41,657 bases of DNA, from NCBI GenBank assembly GCA_018711265.1, contig DVIM01000136.1, forward strand, positions 1 to 41,657, given 5' to 3'. The notes beneath the pieces were generated by a model. The model was given only the letters and a program-made list of their open reading frames with translations, was not told the DNA's origin and searched no databases. A program made the position numbers and the translations under genes. Positions 33,696-41,657 of the stretch are shown piece after piece (position 1 is the stretch's first letter; every line of letters begins with the position of its first letter). The DNA comes from Spyradocola merdavium (GTDB lineage: Bacteria; Bacillota; Clostridia; Christensenellales; UBA1750).

Positions 33696-36026
33696 GTGGA
33701 AATGCTGATCGATCGCGACCTTGCGGGCGCGAAGTGGGCGCGCGTCGCCGGCCTGGGCGACGGGCGGCGCGACCAGGCCCAGGCCGCGCTCTTCCGCCTG
33801 GAGTTCCGCCTGGAGGGGCCGGTGCAGCGGGCCGAGCTGCGCGTATCCGCCGCGGACCGCTATCGCCTGTATGTAAACGGCGAATCCCTTGTCAGCGGCC
33901 CCCGCAAGGGCGACCAGTGGAACCGCTATTACGAGACGGTGGACCTCGCGCCGCACCTGCGGCCCGGGGACAACAGCCTGACCGCGCGCGTCGTCTCCTA
34001 CGCGTTTGAGAGCGCGCAGACGGCGCAGAACGCGCCGCTGTCGGTCTACGTCGCGCCGGTGGGGCCTCTCTTCCTGGCAAAGGGAGACGTGCAGACCGCG
34101 GACGGGGCGATCCTTCCCCTGTCCACGGGCGAGGCGGCCTGGACCGCCTGCGCGGACGAGTCCTTCGGCCTGGACACGACCGGCGCCTTCTACGTCGGCG
34201 CGACGGAGAAGTTCTTCGCCGCGCGCTGCCTGCCCTGGCGGGAGGCGGCGCACCTCGCCCTGCCCGCGGCCGAAACGGGCTTTGCCACGGAGATCAATCC
34301 CTATGGCGAGTTTTCGCCCCTGCTGCTGAAGAAGCGCAGGATCCCCAACCAGCGCGAGACGCCCGGCGCGTTTGTGCGCCAGCTCCCGAACCTCGAGGGG
34401 GAGGGCGGGTTCGCCTTTGACGAGGGCGGCCGCGCCGTGATCCCGGCCGGGCAGACGCGCGCCGTGGAGCTGGATGCGGGCGTGCTGCGCACCGCCTACC
34501 TGCGGCTTGCGGCTAAGGGCGCGGGCGGCCGCGTGCGCATCACCTACGCCGAGCGCTACTTCCCTAAGGATGAAAAGGCGCCAAAGGGCCCCATGCGCCG
34601 GGACGACCGCGAAAACGGCGTGCTCACGGGCTTCCACGACGAGGTGGAGACCGCGGCGGAGGAGCGGACGTTTGAGAACTTCTGGTTCCGCACGTTCCGG
34701 TTCGTGCGCATCGAGGCGACCGCCGGCAAGGAGCCGCTCTGCCTTGCGATGCCGGAGTTCCTGGAGACCGGCTATCCCCTGGAGGTAAAGGCGGAGTTCG
34801 ACTTCCCGGACGAGCGGATGCGCAGGCTCTGGGAGATCTCCGTGCGCACGCTTAAGCGCTGCATGCACGACACGCACGAGGACTGCCCCTATTACGAACA
34901 GCTGCAGTACACGCTGGACACGCGGCTGCAGATGCTCTTCACCTACGCCGTCTCCGGGGATGCGCGCATGGCCGCGAACGTGCTCTGGGACTACCACTGC
35001 TCCCGCCTGCCGGACGGGATCCTGCAGTCCCGCTATCCCTGCACGCACACGCAGGTCATCCCGGACTTTGCCATCCACTGGATCTACATGCTGGAGGAGT
35101 ACGCCCTGCAGACCGGGGACCTGGAGCCCATCCGCTTCTACAAGCCCACGATGGACGGCGTGCTGGACTACTTCGCGCGCCACAGGGGCGAGAGCGGCCT
35201 GGTCGAAAACCTGGGCTACTGGGAGTTCGGCGACTGGGTGGAGAAGTGGGACGACCACGCGGGCGTTCCGGACGCGACCTGGCGGGGGCCGGCCACGCTC
35301 CACAACCTCACCTATGCCCTGGGCCTGCGCACGGCGGCGCGCATGATGCGCCTGACCGGCGGCGAGGACCGGCCCTACGACGAGCGCGCGGACGAGATCT
35401 GCGCCCGCGTGCGCGCCCTGGCCTGGGACGAAGGCCGCGGCGTGCTGCTGGAGGGGCCGGGCTTTGACCAGGTCACGCAGCACAGCCAGGCGCTCGGCGT
35501 CCTGACGGGCGCGCTCAGCGCGCAGGAGGGCCGGCGGGCCATGCTCTACGCCCTCTCGGGCGAGGAGGTGCTGCCCTGCACCTTCCCCTGGCAGTTCACG
35601 CTCTTCCGCGCGCTGGACGCGGTCGGCCTCTACGACCGCACCGCGCCCATCTGGGACCAGTACTTCGAGATGCTGGACCGCAACCTCACCACCGTGCCCG
35701 AGCGCCCGGGCGAGACGCGCAGCGACTGCCACGCCTGGAGCGCCCTGCCCCTCTACGAGGTGCCGCGCATGCTGCTGGGCGTGCAGCCCGCCGCCCCCGG
35801 CTGGGCGCGCATCCGCGTAGAGCCCCACGCCGTCGGGCTGGACCGCCTCTCCGGCACCGTGCCCACGCCCAAGGGCCCCGTCGCCGTGCGCTGGGAGAAG
35901 ACGGCCGGCGGCGCCCTGTGCGCGGCCGTGGAAGGCCCCAAGGACGTGCCCCTGGAGCTCGTCGCGAACGGCAAAACCGTCCTCGCGGTCCAGGGCTGCG
36001 CCAAGATCGGAGGCGAGGAGGCGTGA
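33696..36026 (+). CDS. GH78-type alpha-L-rhamnosidase
   Basis: This 776-residue glycoside hydrolase should release terminal alpha-L-rhamnose from glycosides. N-terminal beta-sandwich domains (about 1-370; RYRLYVNGE is typical) are followed by an (alpha/alpha)6 barrel. The barrel begins with the family element DCPYYEQLQY and includes GYWEFGDW and the C-terminal DCHAWSALPLYEVPR. A small beta domain ends it. No signal peptide is seen, so it should act on imported oligosaccharides. The GTG at 33696 is chosen because AGGAGGT lies eight bases upstream; the ATG two codons later is possible. It lies 38 bases after rhaA with no terminator, which supports a shared rhamnose role. Confidence 0.9.
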   Translation: MEMLIDRDLAGAKWARVAGLGDGRRDQAQAALFRLEFRLEGPVQRAELRVSAADRYRLYVNGESLVSGPRKGDQWNRYYETVDLAPHLRPGDNSLTARVVSYAFESAQTAQNAPLSVYVAPVGPLFLAKGDVQTADGAILPLSTGEAAWTACADESFGLDTTGAFYVGATEKFFAARCLPWREAAHLALPAAETGFATEINPYGEFSPLLLKKRRIPNQRETPGAFVRQLPNLEGEGGFAFDEGGRAVIPAGQTRAVELDAGVLRTAYLRLAAKGAGGRVRITYAERYFPKDEKAPKGPMRRDDRENGVLTGFHDEVETAAEERTFENFWFRTFRFVRIEATAGKEPLCLAMPEFLETGYPLEVKAEFDFPDERMRRLWEISVRTLKRCMHDTHEDCPYYEQLQYTLDTRLQMLFTYAVSGDARMAANVLWDYHCSRLPDGILQSRYPCTHTQVIPDFAIHWIYMLEEYALQTGDLEPIRFYKPTMDGVLDYFARHRGESGLVENLGYWEFGDWVEKWDDHAGVPDATWRGPATLHNLTYALGLRTAARMMRLTGGEDRPYDERADEICARVRALAWDEGRGVLLEGPGFDQVTQHSQALGVLTGALSAQEGRRAMLYALSGEEVLPCTFPWQFTLFRALDAVGLYDRTAPIWDQYFEMLDRNLTTVPERPGETRSDCHAWSALPLYEVPRMLLGVQPAAPGWARIRVEPHAVGLDRLSGTVPTPKGPVAVRWEKTAGGALCAAVEGPKDVPLELVANGKTVLAVQGCAKIGGEEA

Positions 36027-37030
36027 AGGGCTGCTTCGCCTGCAAAAAGGGCGGGCGCATCGGCTACCTCTACGGCGGCGGCCGGCGCGAGGCCATCGAA
36101 GCGCGCATCGAGATCCTGCCCGGCGTGGTGGACGAGGAGAACCTGTCCGCGCGCCGGGAGGAGCTGCGCGCGTGCGAGGCGATCTTCTGCGGCTGGGACA
36201 TGCTGGAGCTGACGGAGGAGCAGGTGGCGGAGTTCTTCCCCAACCTGCGGGTGATCTTCTACGCGGCGGGGTCCGTGCGCTACTTCGCGGCGCCGTTCCT
36301 CCGCCGCGGGGTCACGGTGCTCTCGGCCTGGCAGGTGATGGCCGAGCCCGTGGCGCAGTTCACGGCCGCGCTCATCACCCTGGCGAACAAGGGCGCGCAC
36401 CTGGCCCTTCGCGCCTACCGCGAGCAGGGCTATGCCGAGGGGAAGCGCCTCGTGGAGCAGATCTTTCCCGGGACGTGCGACACGCCCGTGGGAATCCTGG
36501 GCGCGGGGGCCATCGGCTCCCGCGTGATCGAGAGGCTCCGCCGCGAGCGCGTGGAGCTGATGGTCTACGACCCGTTCCTGCCCAGGGCGCGGCAGGAGGC
36601 GCTGGGCCTTGACCGCCTCTACAGCCTGGAGGAGATCTTTTCCACCTGCCAGACCATCTCCTGCCACATCGCCAACAACGAGCAGACGCGCGGGATGCTG
36701 GACTACCGCCTCTTCTCGCGCATGGGGGACACGGCCTGCTTTGTCAACACCGGGCGCGGCGCGCAGGTCGTGGAGGCGGACCTGGTGCGGGCGCTGCGGG
36801 AAAAGCCCCTGCGCTCGGCCATACTGGACGTGACGGACCCCGAGCCCGCGCCGGCGGCGTCGCCCCTGTGGGGCCTGCCCAACGCGTTCCTGTTCCCGCA
36901 CGTCGCGGGATATGCCGCCAAGGAGGTCTACCTCTTTGCGGACAAGATGATCGAGGAGCTGGACAACTACCTCGCCGGGCGCGAGCTGGACGGCCGCGTC
37001 ACGCTGGAGATGCTTCCCACCATGGCCTAG
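36023..37030 (+). CDS. D-isomer-specific 2-hydroxyacid dehydrogenase family protein
   Basis: This 335-residue NAD(P)-dependent oxidoreductase interconverts a 2-hydroxy acid and a 2-oxo acid. The Rossmann motif GILGAGAIG is at 157-165. The catalytic triad fits Arg245 (NTGRG), Glu274 (DPEPAP) and His293 (FPHVAG). The GTG start at 36023 overlaps the rhamnosidase stop and uses GGAGG upstream; no other start fits. The N-terminus begins with a short Cys/Lys-rich piece (CFACKKGG) before the usual first strand, which is unusual. In context it may act on a sugar-derived acid, but the substrate is unknown. Confidence 0.88.
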   Translation: MKGCFACKKGGRIGYLYGGGRREAIEARIEILPGVVDEENLSARREELRACEAIFCGWDMLELTEEQVAEFFPNLRVIFYAAGSVRYFAAPFLRRGVTVLSAWQVMAEPVAQFTAALITLANKGAHLALRAYREQGYAEGKRLVEQIFPGTCDTPVGILGAGAIGSRVIERLRRERVELMVYDPFLPRARQEALGLDRLYSLEEIFSTCQTISCHIANNEQTRGMLDYRLFSRMGDTACFVNTGRGAQVVEADLVRALREKPLRSAILDVTDPEPAPAASPLWGLPNAFLFPHVAGYAAKEVYLFADKMIEELDNYLAGRELDGRVTLEMLPTMA

Positions 37031-37076
37031 GGTTTGCGCCGGGCCGGATTGGGGTATCCAAAGAGGAGGAAGAGCG

Positions 37077-37883
37077 ATGAAGCTATCCATTTCCACGCTG
37101 GGCTGCCCGGACTGGGGCTTTGACCGCGTGGTGCAGGCGTTTGAGGACTTGGGCGTGGACATCGAGGTCCGCGGCGTGGACGGCGAGATGGAGGCCGGGC
37201 GCATCGCGCGGTTCTCCCCGGCGCGCGCGCAGGAGACAAAGGCGCTCCTGGCCGCGCACGGGCGGAAGATCGTGGGCTTTGGCACCTCCTGCAAGTTCCA
37301 CGACCCCGCGGCGCAGGAGGAGAACGTCCGCGCCGGCTGGGAGGCCGCCGAGGTGTGCGCGCGCATGGGCATCCCCGCCCTGCGCGTGTTCGGCAACGAC
37401 ATCCCGGACAAGGCGCGGGCCGCGGAGACGATCGCCTTCGCCTGCCAGGGCATCCGCCGGGTCTGCGAGCGCGCCGCGGACAAGGGCGTGCAGACGCTGC
37501 TCGAGGTCCACGGCGACTTCAACACCGTGGAGGCGATGCGCCTTGTCGCGCAGGAGATGGCGGGCGCGCCGGGCTTTGGCATCCTCTGGGACGTCGAGCA
37601 CAGCGACAAGACCTGCGGCGACGACTTCCTGCCCTTCTATGCGGCCGTGCGGCCGCTCCTGCGCCACGTCCACATCAAGGACTACCGCCGCGGGGAGAAC
37701 GGGCAGTTCACCCTCTGCCCCGTGGGCGAGGGCGACATCCCGCTGCCGGAGATCGTCCATACGCTCCTTCGGGACGGGTACGACGGCTACTTCTCCTTGG
37801 AATGGGAGAAGAAGTGGGTGCCCTCCCTGGCCGAGCCGGAGGAGGTCTTCCCCGCCTTCGTCCGCTACATGCGCGCGCTATGA
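37077..37883 (+). CDS. Sugar-phosphate isomerase/epimerase-like TIM barrel
   Basis: This 268-residue xylose-isomerase-like barrel probably binds a divalent metal and rearranges a sugar, polyol or keto-sugar. Predicted ligands are Glu143, Asp172, His199 (HVHIKD) and Glu242 (SLEWEKKW). The ATG at 37077 follows GAGGAGGAAGAG. The start (MKLSISTLGCPDW) and the metal sites align closely with the barrel half of the fusion protein at 27029, so the two are paralogues. The next gene overlaps by four bases and encodes a second barrel of the same superfamily. Confidence 0.9.
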   Translation: MKLSISTLGCPDWGFDRVVQAFEDLGVDIEVRGVDGEMEAGRIARFSPARAQETKALLAAHGRKIVGFGTSCKFHDPAAQEENVRAGWEAAEVCARMGIPALRVFGNDIPDKARAAETIAFACQGIRRVCERAADKGVQTLLEVHGDFNTVEAMRLVAQEMAGAPGFGILWDVEHSDKTCGDDFLPFYAAVRPLLRHVHIKDYRRGENGQFTLCPVGEGDIPLPEIVHTLLRDGYDGYFSLEWEKKWVPSLAEPEEVFPAFVRYMRAL

Positions 37884-38662
37884 CGCGGGATCTGGGGATT
37901 CCGACGCTCCTGGAGCGGCCGGACATCCTGTCCAGCGCGGCGCTGTGCGCGGAGCTGGGCTTCGGCTTTGTGGAGCTGAACGCGAACCTGCCGCAGTTCG
38001 CCGACCCGGACGCGGTGGACCGGCGGGCGCTGCGCCGGGCCGCGCAGGACCTGGGCGTGGGCTTTACGCTCCACCTGGACGAGCGGCTGGACGCCTGCGA
38101 CTTCAACCCCCGCGTGCGCGGCGCGTGGCGGGACACGTTCCGCCGGGCGCTGGAGCTCGCCGCGGAGGCGGAAATGCCCCTTGTGAACCTGCACCTGAGC
38201 CTCGGGGTCTACTTCACCCTGCCCCAGGGGCGCGCCTACCTCTATGAACGGGAGGGGGCGCGCTTCCTGGCGGGGCTGGAGGCCCTGCGCAGCCTCGCGG
38301 AGCGCGAGGCGCCGGCCGGCCTTGCGGTCTGCGTGGAGAACACGGGCGGCTTCCCCGCCTTTGCGCGCGAGGGGCTCGAGCGCCTGCTCGGGAGCCCGCG
38401 CTTTGGGCTGACGCTGGACGTCGGCCACCTGTGCGCGGCGGGGAACGCGGACGCGGACTTCTTCGCCGCGCACGCGGACCGGCTGCGCCACATGCACCTG
38501 CACGACTGCCGGGGCGGGCAGGACCACCTGCCCCTGGGCGCGGGCGCGCTCGATTGGCGGGGCGCCCTGGCGCTGGCCCGCGCAAGGGGCGTCCGCGCCG
38601 TCGTGGAGGTCAAGACCGAGGCGGCCCTGCGCGCGTCCGCGCGCGCCCTACGAGAACTTTGA
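37880..38662 (+). CDS. Second sugar-phosphate isomerase/epimerase-like TIM barrel
   Basis: This 260-residue AP-endonuclease-2/xylose-isomerase-like barrel has the same ligand pattern in order: VENTGGF, LDVGHL, HMHLHD and a final VEVKTE. It is only distantly related to the upstream barrel. The ATG overlaps the previous stop (ATGA), which implies coupled translation and possibly a two-enzyme step. The substrate cannot be read from the sequence. The gene lies 22 bases before the TlpA lipoprotein, with no terminator between. Confidence 0.88.
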   Translation: MTRDLGIPTLLERPDILSSAALCAELGFGFVELNANLPQFADPDAVDRRALRRAAQDLGVGFTLHLDERLDACDFNPRVRGAWRDTFRRALELAAEAEMPLVNLHLSLGVYFTLPQGRAYLYEREGARFLAGLEALRSLAEREAPAGLAVCVENTGGFPAFAREGLERLLGSPRFGLTLDVGHLCAAGNADADFFAAHADRLRHMHLHDCRGGQDHLPLGAGALDWRGALALARARGVRAVVEVKTEAALRASARALREL

Positions 38663-38684
38663 GAAAAACGGAGGAAAACCCCCT

Positions 38685-39350
38685 ATGTCGAGAAGCTGGA
38701 CGAGACGACTTGCTGCGCCGCTGGCGCTGCTGCTCCTGACGCTGACCCTCGCGGCCTGTGCGCCGGCCACGCTCCCCGAAGCCGGGGAGGCCCTGACCAA
38801 CGACGAGAGCGCAGCGCAGGCGGGCGGCGCGCCGGCCGCATCGCCGGACAGCGCCCCTGCCGAGTCCCCGGCGGGCGGCGCGGAAGAACCCGCCGGCATC
38901 CTGAGCGACTTTGCCGCAACGGACCTGGACGGCAACGCGGTGGACGCCTCGCTCTTTGCGGGGTATGACCTGACCATGATCAACGTCTGGGGCACGGACT
39001 GCGGGCCCTGCATCCAGGAGATGCCGGACCTTGCCGCGCTGCACGAGGCCTATGCGGACAAGGGCGTGCAGGTCGTGGGCCTGGTCAGCGACGCCCTCGG
39101 CATGGACGGCAGCGTCAGCGAGAGCCAGGTGGCCGACGCCCGCGCCATCGTGGAGGAGACGGGCGCCGCCTATCCGCACATCGTGCCCTCGGAGGACCTG
39201 ATCTTCCTGCTCCAGCAGATCTTCGCCGTGCCCACGACCTTCTTTGTGGATGAGACGGGCGCGCAGGTGGGGCAGACGTACCTGGGCGCAAAGTCGGAGG
39301 ACGAGTGGGCCGCCATCGTGGACGAACTCCTCGGGGAGGCGGGCGCATGA
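38685..39350 (+). CDS. TlpA/ResA-like thioredoxin-fold lipoprotein
   Basis: This 221-residue lipoprotein has lipobox LAAC (Cys25) and an Ala/Ser/Glu linker. The thioredoxin-fold domain (about 72-221) has the active site WGTDCGPC (Cys106 and Cys109) and the cis-Pro segment AVPTTFFVDE. It should carry out thiol-disulfide exchange or peroxide/thiol chemistry on the outer face of the membrane. The ATG at 38685 follows GGAGG. It overlaps the next gene, a CXXC microprotein, and is followed by a polyferredoxin membrane protein that could supply electrons. Confidence 0.93.
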   Translation: MSRSWTRRLAAPLALLLLTLTLAACAPATLPEAGEALTNDESAAQAGGAPAASPDSAPAESPAGGAEEPAGILSDFAATDLDGNAVDASLFAGYDLTMINVWGTDCGPCIQEMPDLAALHEAYADKGVQVVGLVSDALGMDGSVSESQVADARAIVEETGAAYPHIVPSEDLIFLLQQIFAVPTTFFVDETGAQVGQTYLGAKSEDEWAAIVDELLGEAGA

Positions 39351-39493
39351 GTTTCCTTCGGCGCAACCTCTGGGCCTGCGCGCTCCTGCTCACGGGGGCG
39401 GCCTTTGTGGGCCTGGGCGCGTGGCGCGGGGAGGCGGAAACCGTGCTGCGCAAGGCCATAACCATCTGCATGGAGTGCATCGGCCTTGGGTAG
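39347..39493 (+). CDS. CD1871A-family CXXC-motif microprotein
   Basis: This 48-residue protein has one membrane helix (about 8-24) and a C-terminal CMEC motif (AITICMECIGLG). It closely matches the small clostridial CXXC family found between TlpA-like and 4Fe-4S membrane proteins. Its ATG overlaps the TlpA stop, and its own stop overlaps the start of the next gene. It probably relays electrons or thiols across the membrane between these partners. The role is inferred from its fixed gene neighbourhood. Confidence 0.88.
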   Translation: MSFLRRNLWACALLLTGAAFVGLGAWRGEAETVLRKAITICMECIGLG

Positions 39494-40388
39494 GGCCTGG
39501 CGCTGGCTCCGGCGGCATCTGCGCACCGCCGCGCAGGTCGCCTTTGCCGCGCTGACAAACGGCTATGCCGCCGGGTTCCTGCAGGGAAAGATCTATCGCG
39601 GGGCGGCAAAGGCCGTCTGCGTGCCGGGCCTCAACTGCTACTCCTGCCCGGGGGCGCTGGGATCCTGCCCGATCGGCGCGCTCCAGGCCGTGCTCGGCAG
39701 CCGCAGCTACCGCATCTGCCTGTATGTGGTGGGATTCCTGTTCCTGTTCGGGGCGGCGCTGGGGCGCTTTATCTGCGGCTGGCTCTGCCCGTTTGGGCTC
39801 GTGCAGGACCTGCTGCACAAGATCCCCCTGCCCAAGGGGTGGAAGCGGAAGAAGCTCCCCGGGGACCGCGGCCTGCGGCTGCTGAAGTACGGCATCCTCG
39901 TGGGATTCGTGCTGCTGCTGCCCTCGCTCGTCGTGGACGTGACCGGGCAGGGAATGCCGTGGTTCTGCGAATACATCTGCCCCTCCGGGACGCTGATGGG
40001 GGGCGTTCCGCTGCTTTTGACGAATCCGCCGCTCCGGGCGGCGGCGGGCGGGCTCTTCGCCTGGAAGGCGGCGCTGCTGGCGGCGCTGCTCCTGCTCTCG
40101 GTCGCCGTGTACCGGCCCTTCTGCCGGTACCTCTGCCCGCTGGGCGCGGTCTACGGGCTGTTCAACCCCATCGCGCTGCACCGCTTCGCGGTGGAGGAGC
40201 ACAAGTGCGTGCGCTGCGGCAAGTGCCAAAGCGCCTGCAAGCTGGACATCGCCGCCTATAAAACCCCCAACAGCCGGGAGTGCATCCGGTGCGGGGAATG
40301 CCTGCGCGCCTGCCCCACGGGCGCGCTGCACACGCTCCTGCGCCAAAGGAAGGCCGAATCCGGCGCCGCGCAGAAGTCCGGCACATAA
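39486..40388 (+). CDS. NapH/NosR-like 4Fe-4S membrane protein
   Basis: This 300-residue polytopic protein has several membrane helices. Cys-rich sites are: N-terminal Cys45, Cys51, Cys54 and Cys61 (CVPGLNCYSCPG...CPIG); the paired CGWLCPFG and CRYLCPLG elements typical of NapH/NosR-type proteins; and two C-terminal ferredoxin motifs (CVRCGKCQSACK and CIRCGECLRACP). It should move electrons from the cytoplasm to an acceptor at or outside the membrane, here probably the CXXC microprotein and the TlpA lipoprotein. The TTG start at 39486 overlaps the microprotein stop; GGAG lies 10 bases upstream. Confidence 0.9.
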   Translation: MGRAWRWLRRHLRTAAQVAFAALTNGYAAGFLQGKIYRGAAKAVCVPGLNCYSCPGALGSCPIGALQAVLGSRSYRICLYVVGFLFLFGAALGRFICGWLCPFGLVQDLLHKIPLPKGWKRKKLPGDRGLRLLKYGILVGFVLLLPSLVVDVTGQGMPWFCEYICPSGTLMGGVPLLLTNPPLRAAAGGLFAWKAALLAALLLLSVAVYRPFCRYLCPLGAVYGLFNPIALHRFAVEEHKCVRCGKCQSACKLDIAAYKTPNSRECIRCGECLRACPTGALHTLLRQRKAESGAAQKSGT

Positions 40389-40421
40389 AAAGACGCAAGG
40401 AAAAGATGGAGGAAAAGGAAA

Positions 40422-41612
40422 ATGGAACGACTGGTTGGAACCATATCCCGGGGCATTCGCGCCCCCATCATCCGCGAAGGGGACGACATCGCCGCAATCG
40501 TCGTCGACAGCGTGCTCGCCGCCGCCAAGAGCGAGGGCTTCGCCCTGCGCGACCGGGACGTCGTGGCCGTGACCGAGGCGGTCGTGGCCCGCGCCCAGGG
40601 CAACTACGCCACCACCGCGCAGATCGCCAAGGACGTGCGGGAGAAGGTCGGGGAGGAGACGCTGGGCGTGCTCTTCCCGATCCTGAGCCGCAACCGCTTC
40701 GCCATCTGCCTCAAGGGCATCGCCATGGGCGCAAAGAAGATCGTGCTGCAGCTCAGCTACCCCGCGGACGAGGTCGGCAACGCCCTGGTGGACCTGGACG
40801 CGCTGGACGAAAAGGGCGTGGACCCCTACCGCGACGTGCTGACGGAGGCGAAGTGGCGCGAGCTCTTCGGCTACACGAAGCACCTCTTCACGGGCGTGGA
40901 CTACATCGCCTACTACAAGGAACTGATCGAGAGCTGCGGCTGCGAGGCCGAGGTGATCCTGGCCAACGACTGCCGCGCCATCCTGCCCTACGCCAAGACC
41001 GTGCTCTGCTGCGACATCCACAGCCGCGCGCGCACCAAGCGCCTGCTCACCGCCGCCGGCGCCGAGAAGGTCTTCGGCCTGGACGACATCCTGAACGCGC
41101 CCGTGGACGGCAGCGGCTGCAACGAGAAGTACGGCCTGCTCGGCTCCAACAAGGCCACGGAGGACAAGGTCAAGCTCTTCCCCCGCGACTGCCAGCCCAT
41201 CGTCGAGCGCATCCAGGCGGAGCTCCTGGCGCGCACGGGCAAGCGCGTGGAGGTCATGGTCTACGGCGACGGCGCCTTCCGCGACCCCGTGGGCAAGATC
41301 TGGGAGCTGGCGGACCCGGTGGTCTCCCCGGCCTACACCGCCGGGCTCGAGGGCCAGCCCAACGAGGTCAAGCTCAAGTACCTGGCGGACAACGACTTTG
41401 CCGACCTGTCCGGCGAGGCCCTGCAGGCGGCCATCTCCGACTACATCCGCAAGAAGGACGGGGACCTCACGGGCAAGATGGTCTCCCAGGGGACCACGCC
41501 GCGCCGCCTGACGGATCTGATCGGCTCGCTGTGCGACCTCACATCCGGCAGCGGGGACAAGGGCACGCCCATCATCCTCGTGCAGGGGTATTTCGACAAC
41601 TACGCGGAGTGA
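40422..41612 (+). CDS. Coenzyme F420-0:L-glutamate ligase family protein
   Basis: This 396-residue protein belongs to the CofE-like family (opening GTISRGIRAPIIREGDDIA, then VVAVTEAVVARAQGN). Archaeal CofE adds glutamates to F420-0 and has about 250 residues, so this one carries roughly 150 more at the C-terminus, as in other Firmicutes homologues. No F420 biosynthesis genes are in the window and clostridia usually lack F420, so a different amide-ligase substrate is likely. The ATG at 40422 follows GGAGG. It is 33 bases after the polyferredoxin gene with no terminator, so it may be co-transcribed. Confidence 0.88.
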   Translation: MERLVGTISRGIRAPIIREGDDIAAIVVDSVLAAAKSEGFALRDRDVVAVTEAVVARAQGNYATTAQIAKDVREKVGEETLGVLFPILSRNRFAICLKGIAMGAKKIVLQLSYPADEVGNALVDLDALDEKGVDPYRDVLTEAKWRELFGYTKHLFTGVDYIAYYKELIESCGCEAEVILANDCRAILPYAKTVLCCDIHSRARTKRLLTAAGAEKVFGLDDILNAPVDGSGCNEKYGLLGSNKATEDKVKLFPRDCQPIVERIQAELLARTGKRVEVMVYGDGAFRDPVGKIWELADPVVSPAYTAGLEGQPNEVKLKYLADNDFADLSGEALQAAISDYIRKKDGDLTGKMVSQGTTPRRLTDLIGSLCDLTSGSGDKGTPIILVQGYFDNYAE

Positions 41613-41631
41613 GATCCTTTTCGCGCGCCGG

Positions 41632-41657
41632 CCGAAATCAGCGTTTTGCTGATTTCG
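41632..41657 (+). terminator. Partial intrinsic terminator at window end
   Basis: A stem begins at about 41633-41642, pairs with 41648-41657 around GTTTT, and runs off the end of the window. The arm resembles the terminator at 24837. The T tract lies beyond the last base. Confidence 0.7.

Noticed and set aside
1..41657. CRISPR arrays, insertion sequences, integrases or attachment sites
   Set aside because: No spaced direct repeats, transposase or integrase motifs, or terminal inverted repeats were seen. The only tandem repeats are in coding linkers.

Overview
The window reads as a chromosomal segment of a high-GC member of the Clostridia (Firmicutes), probably an uncultured anaerobic gut lineage. 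The evidence is AGGAGG-type ribosome binding sites, many TTG/GTG starts, sigma-A-like promoters often with a TGn extended -10, short lipobox lipoproteins followed by Ala/Glu/Pro/Thr-rich linkers, the HydE/HydF [FeFe]-hydrogenase maturases, and a TlpA / CXXC-microprotein / 4Fe-4S cassette of a type known from clostridia. Every confident gene is on the + strand. No phage, insertion sequence, CRISPR, rRNA or complete tRNA was seen.

Layout. (1) 1-6425: three tandem paralogous lipoprotein solute-binding proteins (DUF3502 type), each with its own promoter and terminator or long AT-richer leader, and no permease or ATPase genes nearby. (2) 6476-9851: argS and a DUF1846 protein. (3) 9924-24868: one long co-directional operon of eight genes between a promoter and a strong terminator. 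It encodes a VWA-like lipoprotein, a four-helix membrane protein, an FtsZ/tubulin-superfamily GTPase, a 1247-residue protein with a C-terminal Hsp70/actin-type ATPase fold, a membrane-anchored coiled-coil protein, a 1366-residue Sel1-repeat/transmembrane/NPCBM-like protein, a secreted M14 peptidase and an SGNH hydrolase. (4) 25069-26868: a propeller-type lipoprotein and a membrane-anchored XRE regulator with a palindromic operator candidate in its promoter. (5) 26924-29604: an unusual fusion of a xylose-isomerase-like TIM barrel with an acyl-CoA synthetase. (6) 29609-32295: a structured leader with an internal terminator, a shortened TM1266-like hydrogenase regulator, hydE and hydF. (7) 32344 to the end: rhaA, a GH78 rhamnosidase, a 2-hydroxyacid dehydrogenase, two TIM-barrel isomerases, then a TlpA lipoprotein, a CXXC microprotein, a polyferredoxin membrane protein and an F420-0:glutamate ligase-family protein. 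No clear terminator interrupts this last run until the window edge.

How they fit together. The most interesting unit is the 9984-24798 operon. It places a tubulin-fold and an actin/Hsp70-fold NTPase next to membrane-anchored, glycan-binding and wall- or ester-hydrolysing partners, which suggests an NTP-driven envelope-remodelling or surface-assembly machine. The idea parallels published FtsZ-like/VWA systems, but the component set differs. The rest is mainly carbohydrate uptake and breakdown (solute-binding proteins, rhamnose) and anaerobic redox metabolism (hydrogenase maturation, thiol and Fe-S electron transfer). Functions beyond family level are inferences from sequence motifs and gene order.
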